Positions 34,427 to 42,690 of a stretch of DNA of 64,000 nt are shown one piece after another. This DNA comes from Micromonospora sp. WMMD1155 (GTDB lineage: Bacteria > Actinomycetota > Actinomycetes > Mycobacteriales > Micromonosporaceae), in assembly GCF_029581275.1 (NCBI RefSeq), contig NZ_CP120742.1:6014501-6078500 (forward strand). Reading direction: 5' to 3'. Below the pieces are notes generated by a model. That model saw only the letters and a list, made by a program, of their open reading frames with translations. It made no database searches and was not told where the DNA came from. A program made the position numbers and the translations under genes. Numbering within the stretch: position 1 is the first letter of the stretch; each line of letters begins with the position of its first letter.

Positions 34427-35871
34427 CCACCGAGTCCGACCGGCTGACACCGGCGCAGCTGCGTACCCTGTTCCTGTTCGAGGCCCTCGACGACGCGCAG
34501 CTCGACTGGTTGGCCGAGCACGGCCGGGTCGAGCAGCGGGCCGGGGGCACCCTCGTGTACGGCGAGGGCGAGCCCGCCACCTGCTTCTTCGTCCTGGTGC
34601 GCGGGGCGGTGGCGTTGAGTCGTCTGGTGCACGGCGACGACGTGGAGGTCAGCCGGACCGAGCAGCGTGGGGTGTACGGCGGGGCCACCCAGGCGTACCT
34701 GGGTGACCAGGTCGACCAGGTCTACCGCAACAGCCTGCGGGCGGTGACCGACGCGGACTTCTTCGTGCTGCCGGCGGAGGACTTCGCGTACGCCCTGCGG
34801 TCCTGGTTCCCGATGCCCATGCACCTGTTGGAGGGGCTGTTCTTCGGGATGCGGGACTCGCAGGCGATCGTCGGTGAGCGGGAGCGGCTGCTGGCCCTGG
34901 GATCGCTGTCGGCGGGGTTGACGCACGAGCTGAACAACCCGGCCGCGGCGGCGGTGCGGGCGACGTCGGTGTTGCGGGACCGGGTCGCCGGGATGCGGCA
35001 CAAGCTCGCGATGATCGCCGACGGTCGGCTCGACGGGAGCGCCCTGCACGGTCTCGTCGCGTTGCAGGAGGAGGCCGTCGCCCGGGTGGCGACCGCGCCG
35101 AAGCTGTCGCCGGTGGCCACCGCGGACGCCGAGGACACCCTCACCGACTGGCTGGAGGACCAGGGGGTCGAGGGTGCCTGGGACCTGGCGCCGATCCTGG
35201 TCGGTGGCGGCCTCGACACAGCCTGGCTGACGCAGGTGAAGGCGGCGGTCGGCCCGGCCGACCTGGAGGCGGCGGTGCGCTGGCTCACCTACACCGTCGA
35301 CACCGAACTGTTGATGCGGGAGATCGGCGACGCGGTGACCCGGATCTCGGGCCTGGTGGGCGCCGCCAAGCAGTATTCGCAGCTGGACCGGGCACCGCAC
35401 CGGGTGGTGGACGTGCACGACCTGCTCGACGCCACGCTGGTGATGTTCAAGGGGAAGATCCCCGCCGAGGTCAAGCTGGTCCGCGAGTACGACCGTGGTC
35501 TTTCGCCGGTCCCGGCGTACGCGGCCGAGCTGAACCAGGTGTGGACCAACCTGATCGACAACGCGTTGGGCGCGATGGGTGAGAAGGGTGTGTTGACCGT
35601 CCGCACCGGACTCGTCGGCGACCTGCTGGCGGTGGAGATCACCGACACCGGCCCGGGTATCCCGCCGGAGGTGCGGCCACGGATCTTCGAGCCGTTCTTC
35701 ACCACCAAGCCGGTGGGGGCGGGCACCGGGTTGGGGCTGGACATCTCGTACCGGATCGTGGTGCACAAGCACCACGGCGACATCCGGGTGGAGACCGAGC
35801 CGGGGCGCACCACCTTCCGGGTGCTGCTGCCGATCGCGGAGGGTGCGCCCGGCGACGCGCCGACTACCTAG
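34423..35871 (+). CDS. cyclic-nucleotide-binding-domain sensor histidine kinase
   Basis: The 482-residue protein begins with a cNMP-binding (CAP_ED-like) fold (about 12-130; LFEALDDAQLDWLAEHGRVE, then the PBC-like CFFVLVRGAVALS). The kinase part has an H-box with phospho-acceptor H168 in LTHELNNP, a long helical insert, an N-box NQVWTNLIDNALGAM (376-385), G1 DTGPGIPP (408-415), F-box FEPFFTTK and G2 GTGLGLDI. No membrane segment is seen, so it is cytosolic. It overlaps the receiver-reductase gene by 4 bp (ATGA), so the kinase most likely phosphorylates the receiver encoded beside it. Confidence 0.9.
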   Translation: MTTESDRLTPAQLRTLFLFEALDDAQLDWLAEHGRVEQRAGGTLVYGEGEPATCFFVLVRGAVALSRLVHGDDVEVSRTEQRGVYGGATQAYLGDQVDQVYRNSLRAVTDADFFVLPAEDFAYALRSWFPMPMHLLEGLFFGMRDSQAIVGERERLLALGSLSAGLTHELNNPAAAAVRATSVLRDRVAGMRHKLAMIADGRLDGSALHGLVALQEEAVARVATAPKLSPVATADAEDTLTDWLEDQGVEGAWDLAPILVGGGLDTAWLTQVKAAVGPADLEAAVRWLTYTVDTELLMREIGDAVTRISGLVGAAKQYSQLDRAPHRVVDVHDLLDATLVMFKGKIPAEVKLVREYDRGLSPVPAYAAELNQVWTNLIDNALGAMGEKGVLTVRTGLVGDLLAVEITDTGPGIPPEVRPRIFEPFFTTKPVGAGTGLGLDISYRIVVHKHHGDIRVETEPGRTTFRVLLPIAEGAPGDAPTT

Positions 35872-35882
35872 AGAACGGTGGA

Positions 35883-35958
35883 TGATCGACTCCACATCGG
35901 CGAGGTGGTGCCATCTCGCCGTCCGGACACCCCCGCATCGGCGACCTGGAGTCGATCA
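35883..35958. repeat. nested inverted repeat (TGATCGACTCCA/TGGAGTCGATCA) after the kinase gene
   Basis: TGATCGACTCCA (35883-35894) and TGGAGTCGATCA (35947-35958) are perfect 12-bp inverted arms enclosing a smaller stem, CGGCGAG (35898-35904) with CTCGCCG (35915-35921). It lies between two convergent genes, 17 bp before the Nudix stop, so it may terminate transcription. The nested form resembles intergenic palindromes I know from Micromonospora (recall only). Confidence 0.7.
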
Positions 35959-35975
35959 CCCCCGCCGTGGTGGCT

Positions 35976-36491
35976 TCAGAAGCGGCGTTCCGCCGCGAGG
36001 AAGTCGGCGAGCACCCGGGTGTGGGTGGAGAACGCCAGCTCGACCGGGTCGGTGAGCACCAGCCACTCGGTCGCCTCCTCGGTGGGCGCCGACGGTGGCA
36101 GGTCCTCGGCCCGCTGCTCGGGCAGCACCCCGAAGACCATCATGGTGCCGCCCGCCGGGGCGCCGTGCACCGCGAACAGCCGGGCGTCCTCGGCCGCCGC
36201 GACCAGGCCGGTCTCCTCCCGCAGCTCACGGACGAGCGCGTCGGACCACTCCTCGCCGTACTCGATGAAGCCGCCGGGCAGCGCGAGCAGGCCGCGGGCC
36301 GGCTCGATGTCCCGGCGGACCACCACCACGCCCAGGCCCTCGGCCGTGCGGACCGGCAGCACCGCGACCGCCACCGGCAGGGGGTTGCGCCACACGGTCT
36401 CGCCGCAGGCCGCGCAGACCCGGGGCCAACCGGCGGCCGGCGGGTAGGCGGCGCCACAGGAGGAGCAGTGCGAGTACGGCGTGCCGGTCAT
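35976..36491 (-). CDS. NUDIX hydrolase with N-terminal zinc ribbon
   Basis: The 171-residue protein has a zinc ribbon at the start (CSSCGAAYPP and CAACGETVW; four Cys in two CxxC pairs) and a Nudix box in the centre: GGFIEYGEEWSDALVRELREETGLV, close to GX5EX7REUXEEXGU with all acidic residues kept. Such proteins hydrolyse NADH-type or nucleoside-diphosphate substrates; the ribbon class includes NudC-like hydrolases. Upstream of the start lie 45-bp tandem repeats. The exact substrate is not clear. Confidence 0.9.
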   Translation of the reverse strand: MTGTPYSHCSSCGAAYPPAAGWPRVCAACGETVWRNPLPVAVAVLPVRTAEGLGVVVVRRDIEPARGLLALPGGFIEYGEEWSDALVRELREETGLVAAAEDARLFAVHGAPAGGTMMVFGVLPEQRAEDLPPSAPTEEATEWLVLTDPVELAFSTHTRVLADFLAAERRF

Positions 36492-36514
36492 GCCGCAGCA
36501 CGCTACTCCGACGC

Positions 36515-36640
36515 CCCCGGAGCCCGCCGCGCCGCCGCCCGCGCCTGAAGCTCCGAGGGCCCCGGAGCCCGCCGCGCCGCCGCCCGCGCCTGAAGCTCCG
36601 AGGGCCCCGGAGCCCGCCGCGCCGCCGCCCGCGCTCAGAC
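36515..36640. repeat. 45-bp tandem repeats upstream of the Nudix gene
   Basis: Units beginning CCCCGGAGCCC start at 36515, 36560 and 36605 (period exactly 45 bp, about 2.8 copies). The third copy runs into the end of the SRPBCC gene (stop at 36635). The period is a multiple of three and one frame encodes a Pro/Ala/Glu-rich repeat, but nothing suggests expression. Confidence 0.9.
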
Positions 36641-37276
36641 CTCCGGGGTGCCGGTGTAGAAGGCGGTGGTGCGCTCGGCGGCGGCCTTCGCCTCGTCGGC
36701 GTCGGTGCCGGCGGCGATGCTCGCCTCACCCCACAGGTGGCTGCTCAGCTCCATCGCCTGCCGACCCTCGGGGGAGGCGGTCCACTCGGCGGCCTGGTCC
36801 GGGGTGATGCCGCTGCCGTCGCCGGCCAGGTGCGCGGCGAGCCCGAGCAGGCCCAGGTCCCAGCCGACGCCGACGGCACCCGGCCCGAACTGCGCCCACC
36901 GGTCCTGGTCGACGTGCGCGATGTGGTCCAGGTCGAGGCGGGCCCGCTCGTCGCCGACCGCCGTGACGCGCACCTCGATCCAGCTCACCTCGTCGCCGTA
37001 CTCCCAGGTGGCGGTGAACCGGTGCGGCGGCTCGCAGGTCTCGATGGTGCCGTGGGCGTTGCCCTGCAACTGGTACGTGCCGTGCAGCCGCAGGTCGCCG
37101 GAGATCGGCAGGAACCAGCGGGGGATGCGCTCGGCGTTGGTGCAGGCGTCCCACAGGTCGTCGGCCGTCGCCTGGTAGGTCTGGCTGATCGTGGTCACCC
37201 GAGCCTCGCCGGCTTCCAGGGTGCGGCTGCCGACCTTCCGCTGGACGGCGTTGATCTGCTCGGTGGCGTCGAACAT
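36635..37276 (-). CDS. SRPBCC (AHSA1-like) family protein
   Basis: The 213-residue protein is a START/SRPBCC-like protein: it has the AHSA1-like ISQTYQATADDLWDACTNAERIPRWFLPIS and the following GTYQLQGNAHGTIETCEPPHRFTATWEYGDE. The helix at the C-terminal end extends about 40 residues longer than a minimal AHSA1 domain. It is translationally coupled to an ArsR-family regulator (TGATG, 1-bp overlap), a pairing typical of AHSA1/ArsR operons. A small hydrophobic ligand is likely but not identified. Confidence 0.88.
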   Translation of the reverse strand: MFDATEQINAVQRKVGSRTLEAGEARVTTISQTYQATADDLWDACTNAERIPRWFLPISGDLRLHGTYQLQGNAHGTIETCEPPHRFTATWEYGDEVSWIEVRVTAVGDERARLDLDHIAHVDQDRWAQFGPGAVGVGWDLGLLGLAAHLAGDGSGITPDQAAEWTASPEGRQAMELSSHLWGEASIAAGTDADEAKAAAERTTAFYTGTPEV

Positions 37277-37641
37277 CAGGTGTTCCTCTCGTCGGGTGGA
37301 TCGGCGGGCTCGCGCAGCCGACGCTCGCGTCGACCTCGGGCCAGCTCGGTGGCGAGTGCCGCCAGAGGTGGGGCCCAGAACCGGCGGAAGTGCTCCAGCC
37401 AGCCGTCGACCTCGCGTAGTGGGCGTGGGTCGACCGCGTACAACCGCCGGGTGCCTTCCGGCCGCACGGTGGCGAAGCCGTTGTCCCGCAACACCTTGAG
37501 GTGCTGGGACACGGCTGGTTGGGAGATGCCGAACTCGTCGCCGATCACCGCACTGACCGCACCGGCGGTCTGCTCGCCGTCGGCGAGCAGCTCCAGGATG
37601 CGGCGCCGGACCGGATCGCCCAGCACGTCGAAGGCGTGCAC
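37276..37641 (-). CDS. ArsR family transcriptional regulator
   Basis: The 121-residue protein is a winged-helix ArsR-type regulator: FDVLGDPVRRRILELLADGEQTAGAVSAVIGDEFGISQPAVSQHLKVLRDNGFATVRPEGTRRLYAV. The helix-turn-helix SQPAVSQHLKVL is the DNA-contacting part. No metal-binding Cys cluster is present, so a non-metal signal is likely. It overlaps the downstream SRPBCC gene by 1 bp. Confidence 0.9.
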   Translation of the reverse strand: MHAFDVLGDPVRRRILELLADGEQTAGAVSAVIGDEFGISQPAVSQHLKVLRDNGFATVRPEGTRRLYAVDPRPLREVDGWLEHFRRFWAPPLAALATELARGRRERRLREPADPPDERNT

Positions 37642-37669
37642 GACGACAGTTGTATCACTGCCCGCTTAT

Positions 37670-39751
37670 TTAAGCCAACTTTGATGATCCGATGAGCTTG
37701 TCGAGTCGAATCGGCAGCTCCCGGATCCGTACGCCGGTCGCGTGGTGCACCGCGTTGGCGATCGCCGCCGCGGTGCCGACGATGCCGATCTCACCGATGC
37801 CCTTCACCCCGGCCGGGTTCAGCTCGTCGTCGCGCTCGTCGAGCCAGTACGCCTCGATGGACTCCACGTCCGCGCAGCCGGTGATGTGGTACGTGGCCAG
37901 GTCGTGGTTGACCCAGTCGCCGTACCGCTCGTCGAGCAGCCCCTCCTCGTGCAGCGCCATCGACAGGCCCATCGTCATGCCGCCGATGAGCTGGCTGCGC
38001 GCCGTCGTCGGGTTCACCACCCGGCCGGCGGCGAACACCCCGAGCATCCGGTTCACGCGTACCTCGCCGGTGTCGGCGTCCACCCGCACCTCGGCGAACT
38101 GCGCCCCGTACGCGTACCGGGGGAGTGCGGGCTGCCCGCCCACCTCGTCGGTGGTGTCCGCCTCGGCGGTCACCTCGCCGGGGTCGTCGCGCCGCTTCTC
38201 CCGCAACGCCTGGCAGGCGCGGATGACCGCCCAGCTCCAGCTCGCGGTGCCCATCGAGCCGCCGGCCAACGGGGCGGTCGGCAGCTCACTGTCCCCGATC
38301 TGGATCTCCACCCGCTCGGGCGGCACCCCGAGCGCGTCGGCGGCCACCTGCCAGATCGCCGTCCGGGCGCCGGTGCCGATGTCGGTGGCGTTGATCCGGA
38401 CCAGGAAGCCTCCGTCGGGCCGGGCGGTGGCGGTGGCCGTCGACGGCCGGGCCCGGGCCGGGTAGCTCGACCCGGCGACCCCGGTGCCGAGCAGCCAGCG
38501 CCCGTCGCGGCGGGCGCGCGGCGTCGGGTCCCGCTCGGTCCAGCCGAACCGCTGGGCGCCCTCGCGCAGGCACGCCACCAGGTTGCGGCTGGTGAACGGC
38601 CGCCCCTGGTCCGGGTCGACTGCGGTGTCGTTGCGGATGCGCAGCTCCACCGGGTCGATGCCGACGGCGACGGCCAACTCGTCCATCGCGGACTCCAGCG
38701 CGTACGCTCCCGGGCACTCGCCGGGGGCGCGCATCCAGAACGGCGTGGGCACGTCGAGGCGGACCAGCCGATGCGTGGTGCGGCGGTGCGGCGCGGCGTA
38801 CATGCTGCGGGTGTAGACGGCGGTCTGTTCGGCGAACTCCCGAATGGTCGAGGTCTGGCTGATCGCGTCGTGGCAGATCGCGGTGAGCCGTCCGTCGGTG
38901 TCGGCGGCGAGGCGGACCCGCTGGATGGTGGGGGTGCGGTAGCCGATCGGCCCGAACAGTTGCTGCCGGGTCAACGCCAGCTTGACCGGGCGGTCCACGT
39001 GCCGGGCGGCGAGGGCGGCCAGCACCACCGCGGCCTTGGCGTACCCCTTGCTGCCGAAGCCGCCACCGACGTGTTCGGCGACGACCCGGATCGACTCCGG
39101 GGGCAGCTCGAACAGCTCGGCGAGGGTGGCGCGCACCGGCGTGGCGCCCTGGGTGGAGTCGTGCACCAGCAGGTGCCCGTCGTGCCACTGCGCCGTGGTG
39201 GCGTGCGGCTCCATCGGGTTGTTGTGGTACGCCGGTGTCCGGTACGTGGCGTCCACCCGCACCGGGGCGGCCGCGTACCCGGCGTCGAAATCGCCCTCGG
39301 CGGTGTCCGTCGGATAGCTGGGGTTGACGTGGTCGGGCTGGTACAGGCCGGGGTGGTCGTCGGTGAGAACGGTGCTGTGCGGGCCCGCGTCGTAGTCGAT
39401 CCGGACCAACCGGGCGCCCTCGCGGGCCGCCTCCAGGCTGGTCGCCACCACCACGGCGACGTACTGCCCCCGGTAGTGCACCACCGGCTCCTGCAACAGC
39501 CACAGCTCCCGCTCCGGGCCCGGCGCGAGCCGGGGCGCGTTGCCGTGGTGCAGCACGGCCAGGACGCCCGGCGACGCCAGCGCCTGGGCCGTGTCCACCC
39601 GCGTGATCCGGCCCCGGACCACCGCCGACGGCACCGCCCAGCCGTAGGTGACCCCGTCGACCGGGTACTCCACCGCGTACCGGGCCGTGCCGGTGACCTT
39701 CGCCGCGCCCTCCAACCGGGGGTACGCCCGCCCGACCGCCCCGCCGCTCAC
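37670..39751 (-). CDS. xanthine dehydrogenase family molybdopterin-binding subunit (PaoC/YagR-like)
   Basis: The 693-residue protein is the large molybdenum-cofactor subunit of a xanthine oxidase-family hydroxylase. Its N-terminal part has GRAYPRLEGAAKVTGTARYAVEY and the middle has HVGGGFGSKGYAKAA (cofactor-binding), RAPGECPGAYALESAMDELA, and the C-terminal GVKGIGEIGIVGTAAAIANA, in which the Glu in GEIG is the usual base. The closest design is the PaoC/YagR class, which has molybdopterin cytosine dinucleotide. The GTG at 39751 overlaps the FAD subunit (GTGA). The substrate may be an aromatic or aliphatic aldehyde (inference). Confidence 0.9.
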   Translation of the reverse strand: MSGGAVGRAYPRLEGAAKVTGTARYAVEYPVDGVTYGWAVPSAVVRGRITRVDTAQALASPGVLAVLHHGNAPRLAPGPERELWLLQEPVVHYRGQYVAVVVATSLEAAREGARLVRIDYDAGPHSTVLTDDHPGLYQPDHVNPSYPTDTAEGDFDAGYAAAPVRVDATYRTPAYHNNPMEPHATTAQWHDGHLLVHDSTQGATPVRATLAELFELPPESIRVVAEHVGGGFGSKGYAKAAVVLAALAARHVDRPVKLALTRQQLFGPIGYRTPTIQRVRLAADTDGRLTAICHDAISQTSTIREFAEQTAVYTRSMYAAPHRRTTHRLVRLDVPTPFWMRAPGECPGAYALESAMDELAVAVGIDPVELRIRNDTAVDPDQGRPFTSRNLVACLREGAQRFGWTERDPTPRARRDGRWLLGTGVAGSSYPARARPSTATATARPDGGFLVRINATDIGTGARTAIWQVAADALGVPPERVEIQIGDSELPTAPLAGGSMGTASWSWAVIRACQALREKRRDDPGEVTAEADTTDEVGGQPALPRYAYGAQFAEVRVDADTGEVRVNRMLGVFAAGRVVNPTTARSQLIGGMTMGLSMALHEEGLLDERYGDWVNHDLATYHITGCADVESIEAYWLDERDDELNPAGVKGIGEIGIVGTAAAIANAVHHATGVRIRELPIRLDKLIGSSKLA

Positions 39752-40731
39752 GACGCGGCCAGTTCGGTGAGCGCCCGCACGGTGATGGCCCGGGTCAGCG
39801 GCAGCTTGAAACCGTTGTGCCGCAGCGGACGCGCCTCGGCCAGCTCCGCGTCGGCGGCCCGGGCCGCCAGCTCCGGGGTGAACGGGCGCCCCCGCAGCTC
39901 CTCCTCGGCCCGGTACGCCCGCCACGGCCGGTGCGCCACCGCCCCGTACGCCAACCGCACGTCGCGGACCGTGTCGCCGTCGAGGTCCAGCACGGCGGCC
40001 ACCGAACCGGCGGCGAAGGCGAACGACGCCCGGTCGCGCACCTTGAGGTAAGTCGAGCGGCGCGCGGCCGGCAGCGGCGGCAGCCGGACGGCGGTGATCA
40101 GCGCGCCCCGGGCGAGCGTGGTCTCCCGCTCCGGATGGGTGCCGGGGGAGCGGTAGAGGGCGGTGATCGGGATGTCGCGGGGGCCGTCGGCCTCGTGCAC
40201 CTCGACCACCGTGTCGAGGGCGGCCAGCGCCACCGCCAGGTCGGACGGGTGGGTGGCCACGCACTGCTCGGACCAGTCCAGCACCGCCAGGTCGCGGTTC
40301 TGGCCGTGCAGGGCGGCGCAGCCGCTGCCCGGTTCCCGCTTGTTGCACGCCTTGCCGGTGTCCTGGAAGTAGACGCAGCGGGTGCGCTGCAACAGGTTCC
40401 CGCCGGTGGTGGCCATGTTGCGCAGCTGCCCGGAGGCGGCGGCGAGCAGGGCGCGGGCCAGCACCGGGTAGTCCCGGCGGACCACCGGGTGGGCCGCGAG
40501 GTCGCTGTTGCGCACCGTCGCGCCGACCCGCAGCCCGCCGTCGGGCGACTCCTCGACCGTGTCCAGCGGAAGTCGGGTCACGTCCACCAGCACGTCCGGG
40601 CGCTGCACCCCGAGTTTCATCAGGTCCACCAGGTTGGTCCCGCCGCCCAGGTAGGCGGCCTGCGGCTCGGCGGTCAGCACGGCGACCGCGTCGGCCACGT
40701 CGGCGGGCCGGTGGTAGCGGAACGCCCTCAC
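39748..40731 (-). CDS. FAD-binding subunit with 4Fe-4S insert (PaoB/YagS-like)
   Basis: The 327-residue protein is the medium FAD-binding subunit of a xanthine oxidase-family enzyme: YLGGGTNLVDLMKLGVQRP is the FAD-binding loop, and RVGATVRNSDLAAHP and ATTGGNLLQRTRCVYFQDT follow. The Cys-rich insertion CNKREPGSGCAALHGQN (with the Cys of RTRCVYF) is the extra 4Fe-4S site known from PaoB, not found in plain XDH medium subunits. The GTG start at 40731 and the stop overlap its neighbours by 4 bp each. Confidence 0.9.
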   Translation of the reverse strand: MRAFRYHRPADVADAVAVLTAEPQAAYLGGGTNLVDLMKLGVQRPDVLVDVTRLPLDTVEESPDGGLRVGATVRNSDLAAHPVVRRDYPVLARALLAAASGQLRNMATTGGNLLQRTRCVYFQDTGKACNKREPGSGCAALHGQNRDLAVLDWSEQCVATHPSDLAVALAALDTVVEVHEADGPRDIPITALYRSPGTHPERETTLARGALITAVRLPPLPAARRSTYLKVRDRASFAFAAGSVAAVLDLDGDTVRDVRLAYGAVAHRPWRAYRAEEELRGRPFTPELAARAADAELAEARPLRHNGFKLPLTRAITVRALTELAAS

Positions 40732-41279
40732 GTCGCCGCCGCCGTCTCGCGCACGGCCGCGACGATGTGGGGGTACGCGGCACAGCGGCACAGGTTGCCG
40801 GCCATCCGCTCGCGGATCTCCGCGTCGGTCAGCTCGGCCGGTGCACCGAGGTCGTCGGTGACGGCGCTGGGCCACCCCTTGGCCACCTCGTCGAGCATGC
40901 CCCGGGCGGAGCAGAGTTGCCCGGGGGTGCAGTAGCCGCACTGGAACGCGTCGTGGGCGACGAACGCGGCCTGCAAATCCGACAGCTCGTCCGGCCCGGC
41001 CAGACCTTCGACGGTGAGCACCGACCGGCCGTCCACGGTGACCGCGAAGATCAGGCAGCTCTTCACCCGGCGGCCGTCGAGCAGGACCGTGCAGGAGCCG
41101 CACTGGCCGTGGTCGCACCCCTTCTTCGCCCCGGTCAGGCCGAGGTGCTCGCGCAGCGTGTCGAGCAGGGTGGTCCGGTTGTCCACTGTCACCTCGCGCG
41201 ACGCGCCGTTGACGTCGACCGTCACCCGGGACGAGTGCCGCTCGTCGGTCGTGGTCGTGTTCTCCGGTCCGTCCCGCAT
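40728..41279 (-). CDS. 2Fe-2S-binding subunit (PaoA/YagT-like)
   Basis: The 183-residue protein is the small iron-sulfur subunit: plant-type 2Fe-2S motif CDHGQCGSCTVLL (about residues 58-70), and the second cluster domain with CGYCTPGQ and CRCAAYPHI, i.e. the CxxC-x31-CxC arrangement. It has no Tat signal, unlike E. coli PaoA, so the enzyme is probably cytosolic. It begins the operon at 41279, opposite to the mocA-like gene starting 73 bp away. Confidence 0.92.
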   Translation of the reverse strand: MRDGPENTTTTDERHSSRVTVDVNGASREVTVDNRTTLLDTLREHLGLTGAKKGCDHGQCGSCTVLLDGRRVKSCLIFAVTVDGRSVLTVEGLAGPDELSDLQAAFVAHDAFQCGYCTPGQLCSARGMLDEVAKGWPSAVTDDLGAPAELTDAEIRERMAGNLCRCAAYPHIVAAVRETAAAT

Positions 41280-41351
41280 CGGGTCAGATTAGCCTTGTCG
41301 GCATATGTCGGTGCGAATAACGCAAAGCTCTTCAGGCGGGAGAGGACGACG

Positions 41352-41942
41352 GTGATCGCCGGACTGCTGCTCGCCGCCGGAGCCGGGCGGCGCTACGGCC
41401 GTCCGAAGGCGCTCGTCGAGGTGGACGGCGAGCCGCTGGTGCGGCGCGGGGTCCGGCTGTTGATCGACGGTGGCTGCGCGCCGGTGCACGTGGTGCTCGG
41501 CGCGGGCGCCGACCAGGTGCCCGAGCTTCCCGGCGCGGTGCCGGTGCGCCACGACCGCTGGCCCGACGGGCTGGGCTCGTCGCTGCTCCGGGGCCTGGCC
41601 TCGCTACCGGCCGACGTGCCGGCCGTGGTCGTGGTCCTCGTCGACCAGCCGCTGCTCAGCCCGGTCGCGGTCCGACGGGTACGCGAGGCGTACATCGTTG
41701 GAGGGATCGTGGTCGCCACCTACGGCGGTCGGCCGGGCCACCCGATCCTGCTGGGCCGACCGACCTGGCCGCTGCTGGACCGGTACGCCGTCGGCGACCG
41801 GGGTGCGCGTGACCTGCTCCGCGACCGTCCGGACCTGGTGGTCGAGGTGCCCTGTGACGACGTGGGCGGACCCGTCGACGTGGACACCCCGGCCGACCTG
41901 CTCCGGCTGCGCCGCTCAGCGGCGTACCAGCCACCGGGGTAG
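41352..41942 (+). CDS. molybdenum cofactor cytidylyltransferase-like nucleotidyltransferase (MocA-like)
   Basis: The 196-residue protein has the nucleotidyltransferase motif LLLAAGAGRRYGRPKALVE near the start and the MobA/MocA-type VVVVLVDQPLLSP (metal-site DQP) near residue 100, then GRPGHPILLG and a DVDTPADL end. MocA makes molybdopterin cytosine dinucleotide, the cofactor of PaoABC-type enzymes, and its position divergent from the PaoABC-like operon fits. The GTG at 41352 is supported by AGAGGA upstream. Its 3' end overlaps the TMEM175 gene by 27 bp (convergent). Confidence 0.82.
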   Translation: MIAGLLLAAGAGRRYGRPKALVEVDGEPLVRRGVRLLIDGGCAPVHVVLGAGADQVPELPGAVPVRHDRWPDGLGSSLLRGLASLPADVPAVVVVLVDQPLLSPVAVRRVREAYIVGGIVVATYGGRPGHPILLGRPTWPLLDRYAVGDRGARDLLRDRPDLVVEVPCDDVGGPVDVDTPADLLRLRRSAAYQPPG

Positions 41943-42584
41943 CCCCTGGCTGGTCACCGCGTGATAGGTGATCATCACGATGACGGCGATCAGACCCAAC
42001 AGCGGGTTGACGAACCAGCCGAGCAGGCCGCCGATCCCGTACAGGACGAGGCCGGTGACCGGTCGCAGTCGCTGCGCCCGCACGTACCCCGGGCCGACCC
42101 GGTTCTCCAGCAGCGCCGGGTGGCGGTGCAGGTAACCGAAGAACACCAGCCAGGGGGCCGACATCAACGCCGCCGACAACGCGTACAGGGCGACCGCCGC
42201 GCGCTGGTCGTCGATGTCGCCCCGGGTGAACGCGGACGCCAGCACGGCGGTGGGGAAGGGGATGATCACCGCGCCGAAGAGGATGCCCAGGTTGATCCAG
42301 CTCAACGCGAGGGTGGTCCGGCGGATCAGCCGCAGCAGCGCGTGGTGGTTGAGCCAGAGCACCCCGATGTAGACGAAGGACACCACGAAGGCGAGGTACG
42401 AGGGGCCTTCGTCCAGCAGACCGGTCAGCAGCTCACCCTCGTGGTACTCCGGCACCCGCAGGTCGATGACCAGCAGCGTGATGACGATGGCGAAGACACC
42501 GTCGCTGAAGGCGGTCATCCGGTCGGTGCCGGAGACCCGACCGGTGGGCTCGGGATGGTCGACCTCGTCGGGTGCTGCGGACAT
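41916..42584 (-). CDS. TMEM175 family potassium channel-like protein
   Basis: The 222-residue protein has about six membrane helices and the TMEM175 (DUF1211) signature in helix 1: RMTAFSDGVFAIVITLLVIDL, matching the RxxxFSDGVFAI motif that lines the pore in bacterial and lysosomal TMEM175 channels. Helix 3 has FVYIGVLWLNHHALLRLI. Bacterial members form tetrameric K+ channels. It lies convergent on the mocA-like gene. Confidence 0.9.
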   Translation of the reverse strand: MSAAPDEVDHPEPTGRVSGTDRMTAFSDGVFAIVITLLVIDLRVPEYHEGELLTGLLDEGPSYLAFVVSFVYIGVLWLNHHALLRLIRRTTLALSWINLGILFGAVIIPFPTAVLASAFTRGDIDDQRAAVALYALSAALMSAPWLVFFGYLHRHPALLENRVGPGYVRAQRLRPVTGLVLYGIGGLLGWFVNPLLGLIAVIVMITYHAVTSQGLPRWLVRR

Positions 42585-42690
42585 TGCCGCAGGCTAGCCA
42601 CTCGACGCGGTGGCTCGCGGCGGTTTCGGCCGACCGGAACACGAACGGCCGCCCGGGGTCGCCCCGGGCGGCCGATCACACTGCCGTGTA

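Noticed and set aside
36481..36807. Pro/Ala/Glu repeat protein (PEPAAPPPAPEAPRA units) on the plus strand
   Set aside because: It comes from the 45-bp tandem repeat and then runs antisense through the SRPBCC gene; no ribosome site.
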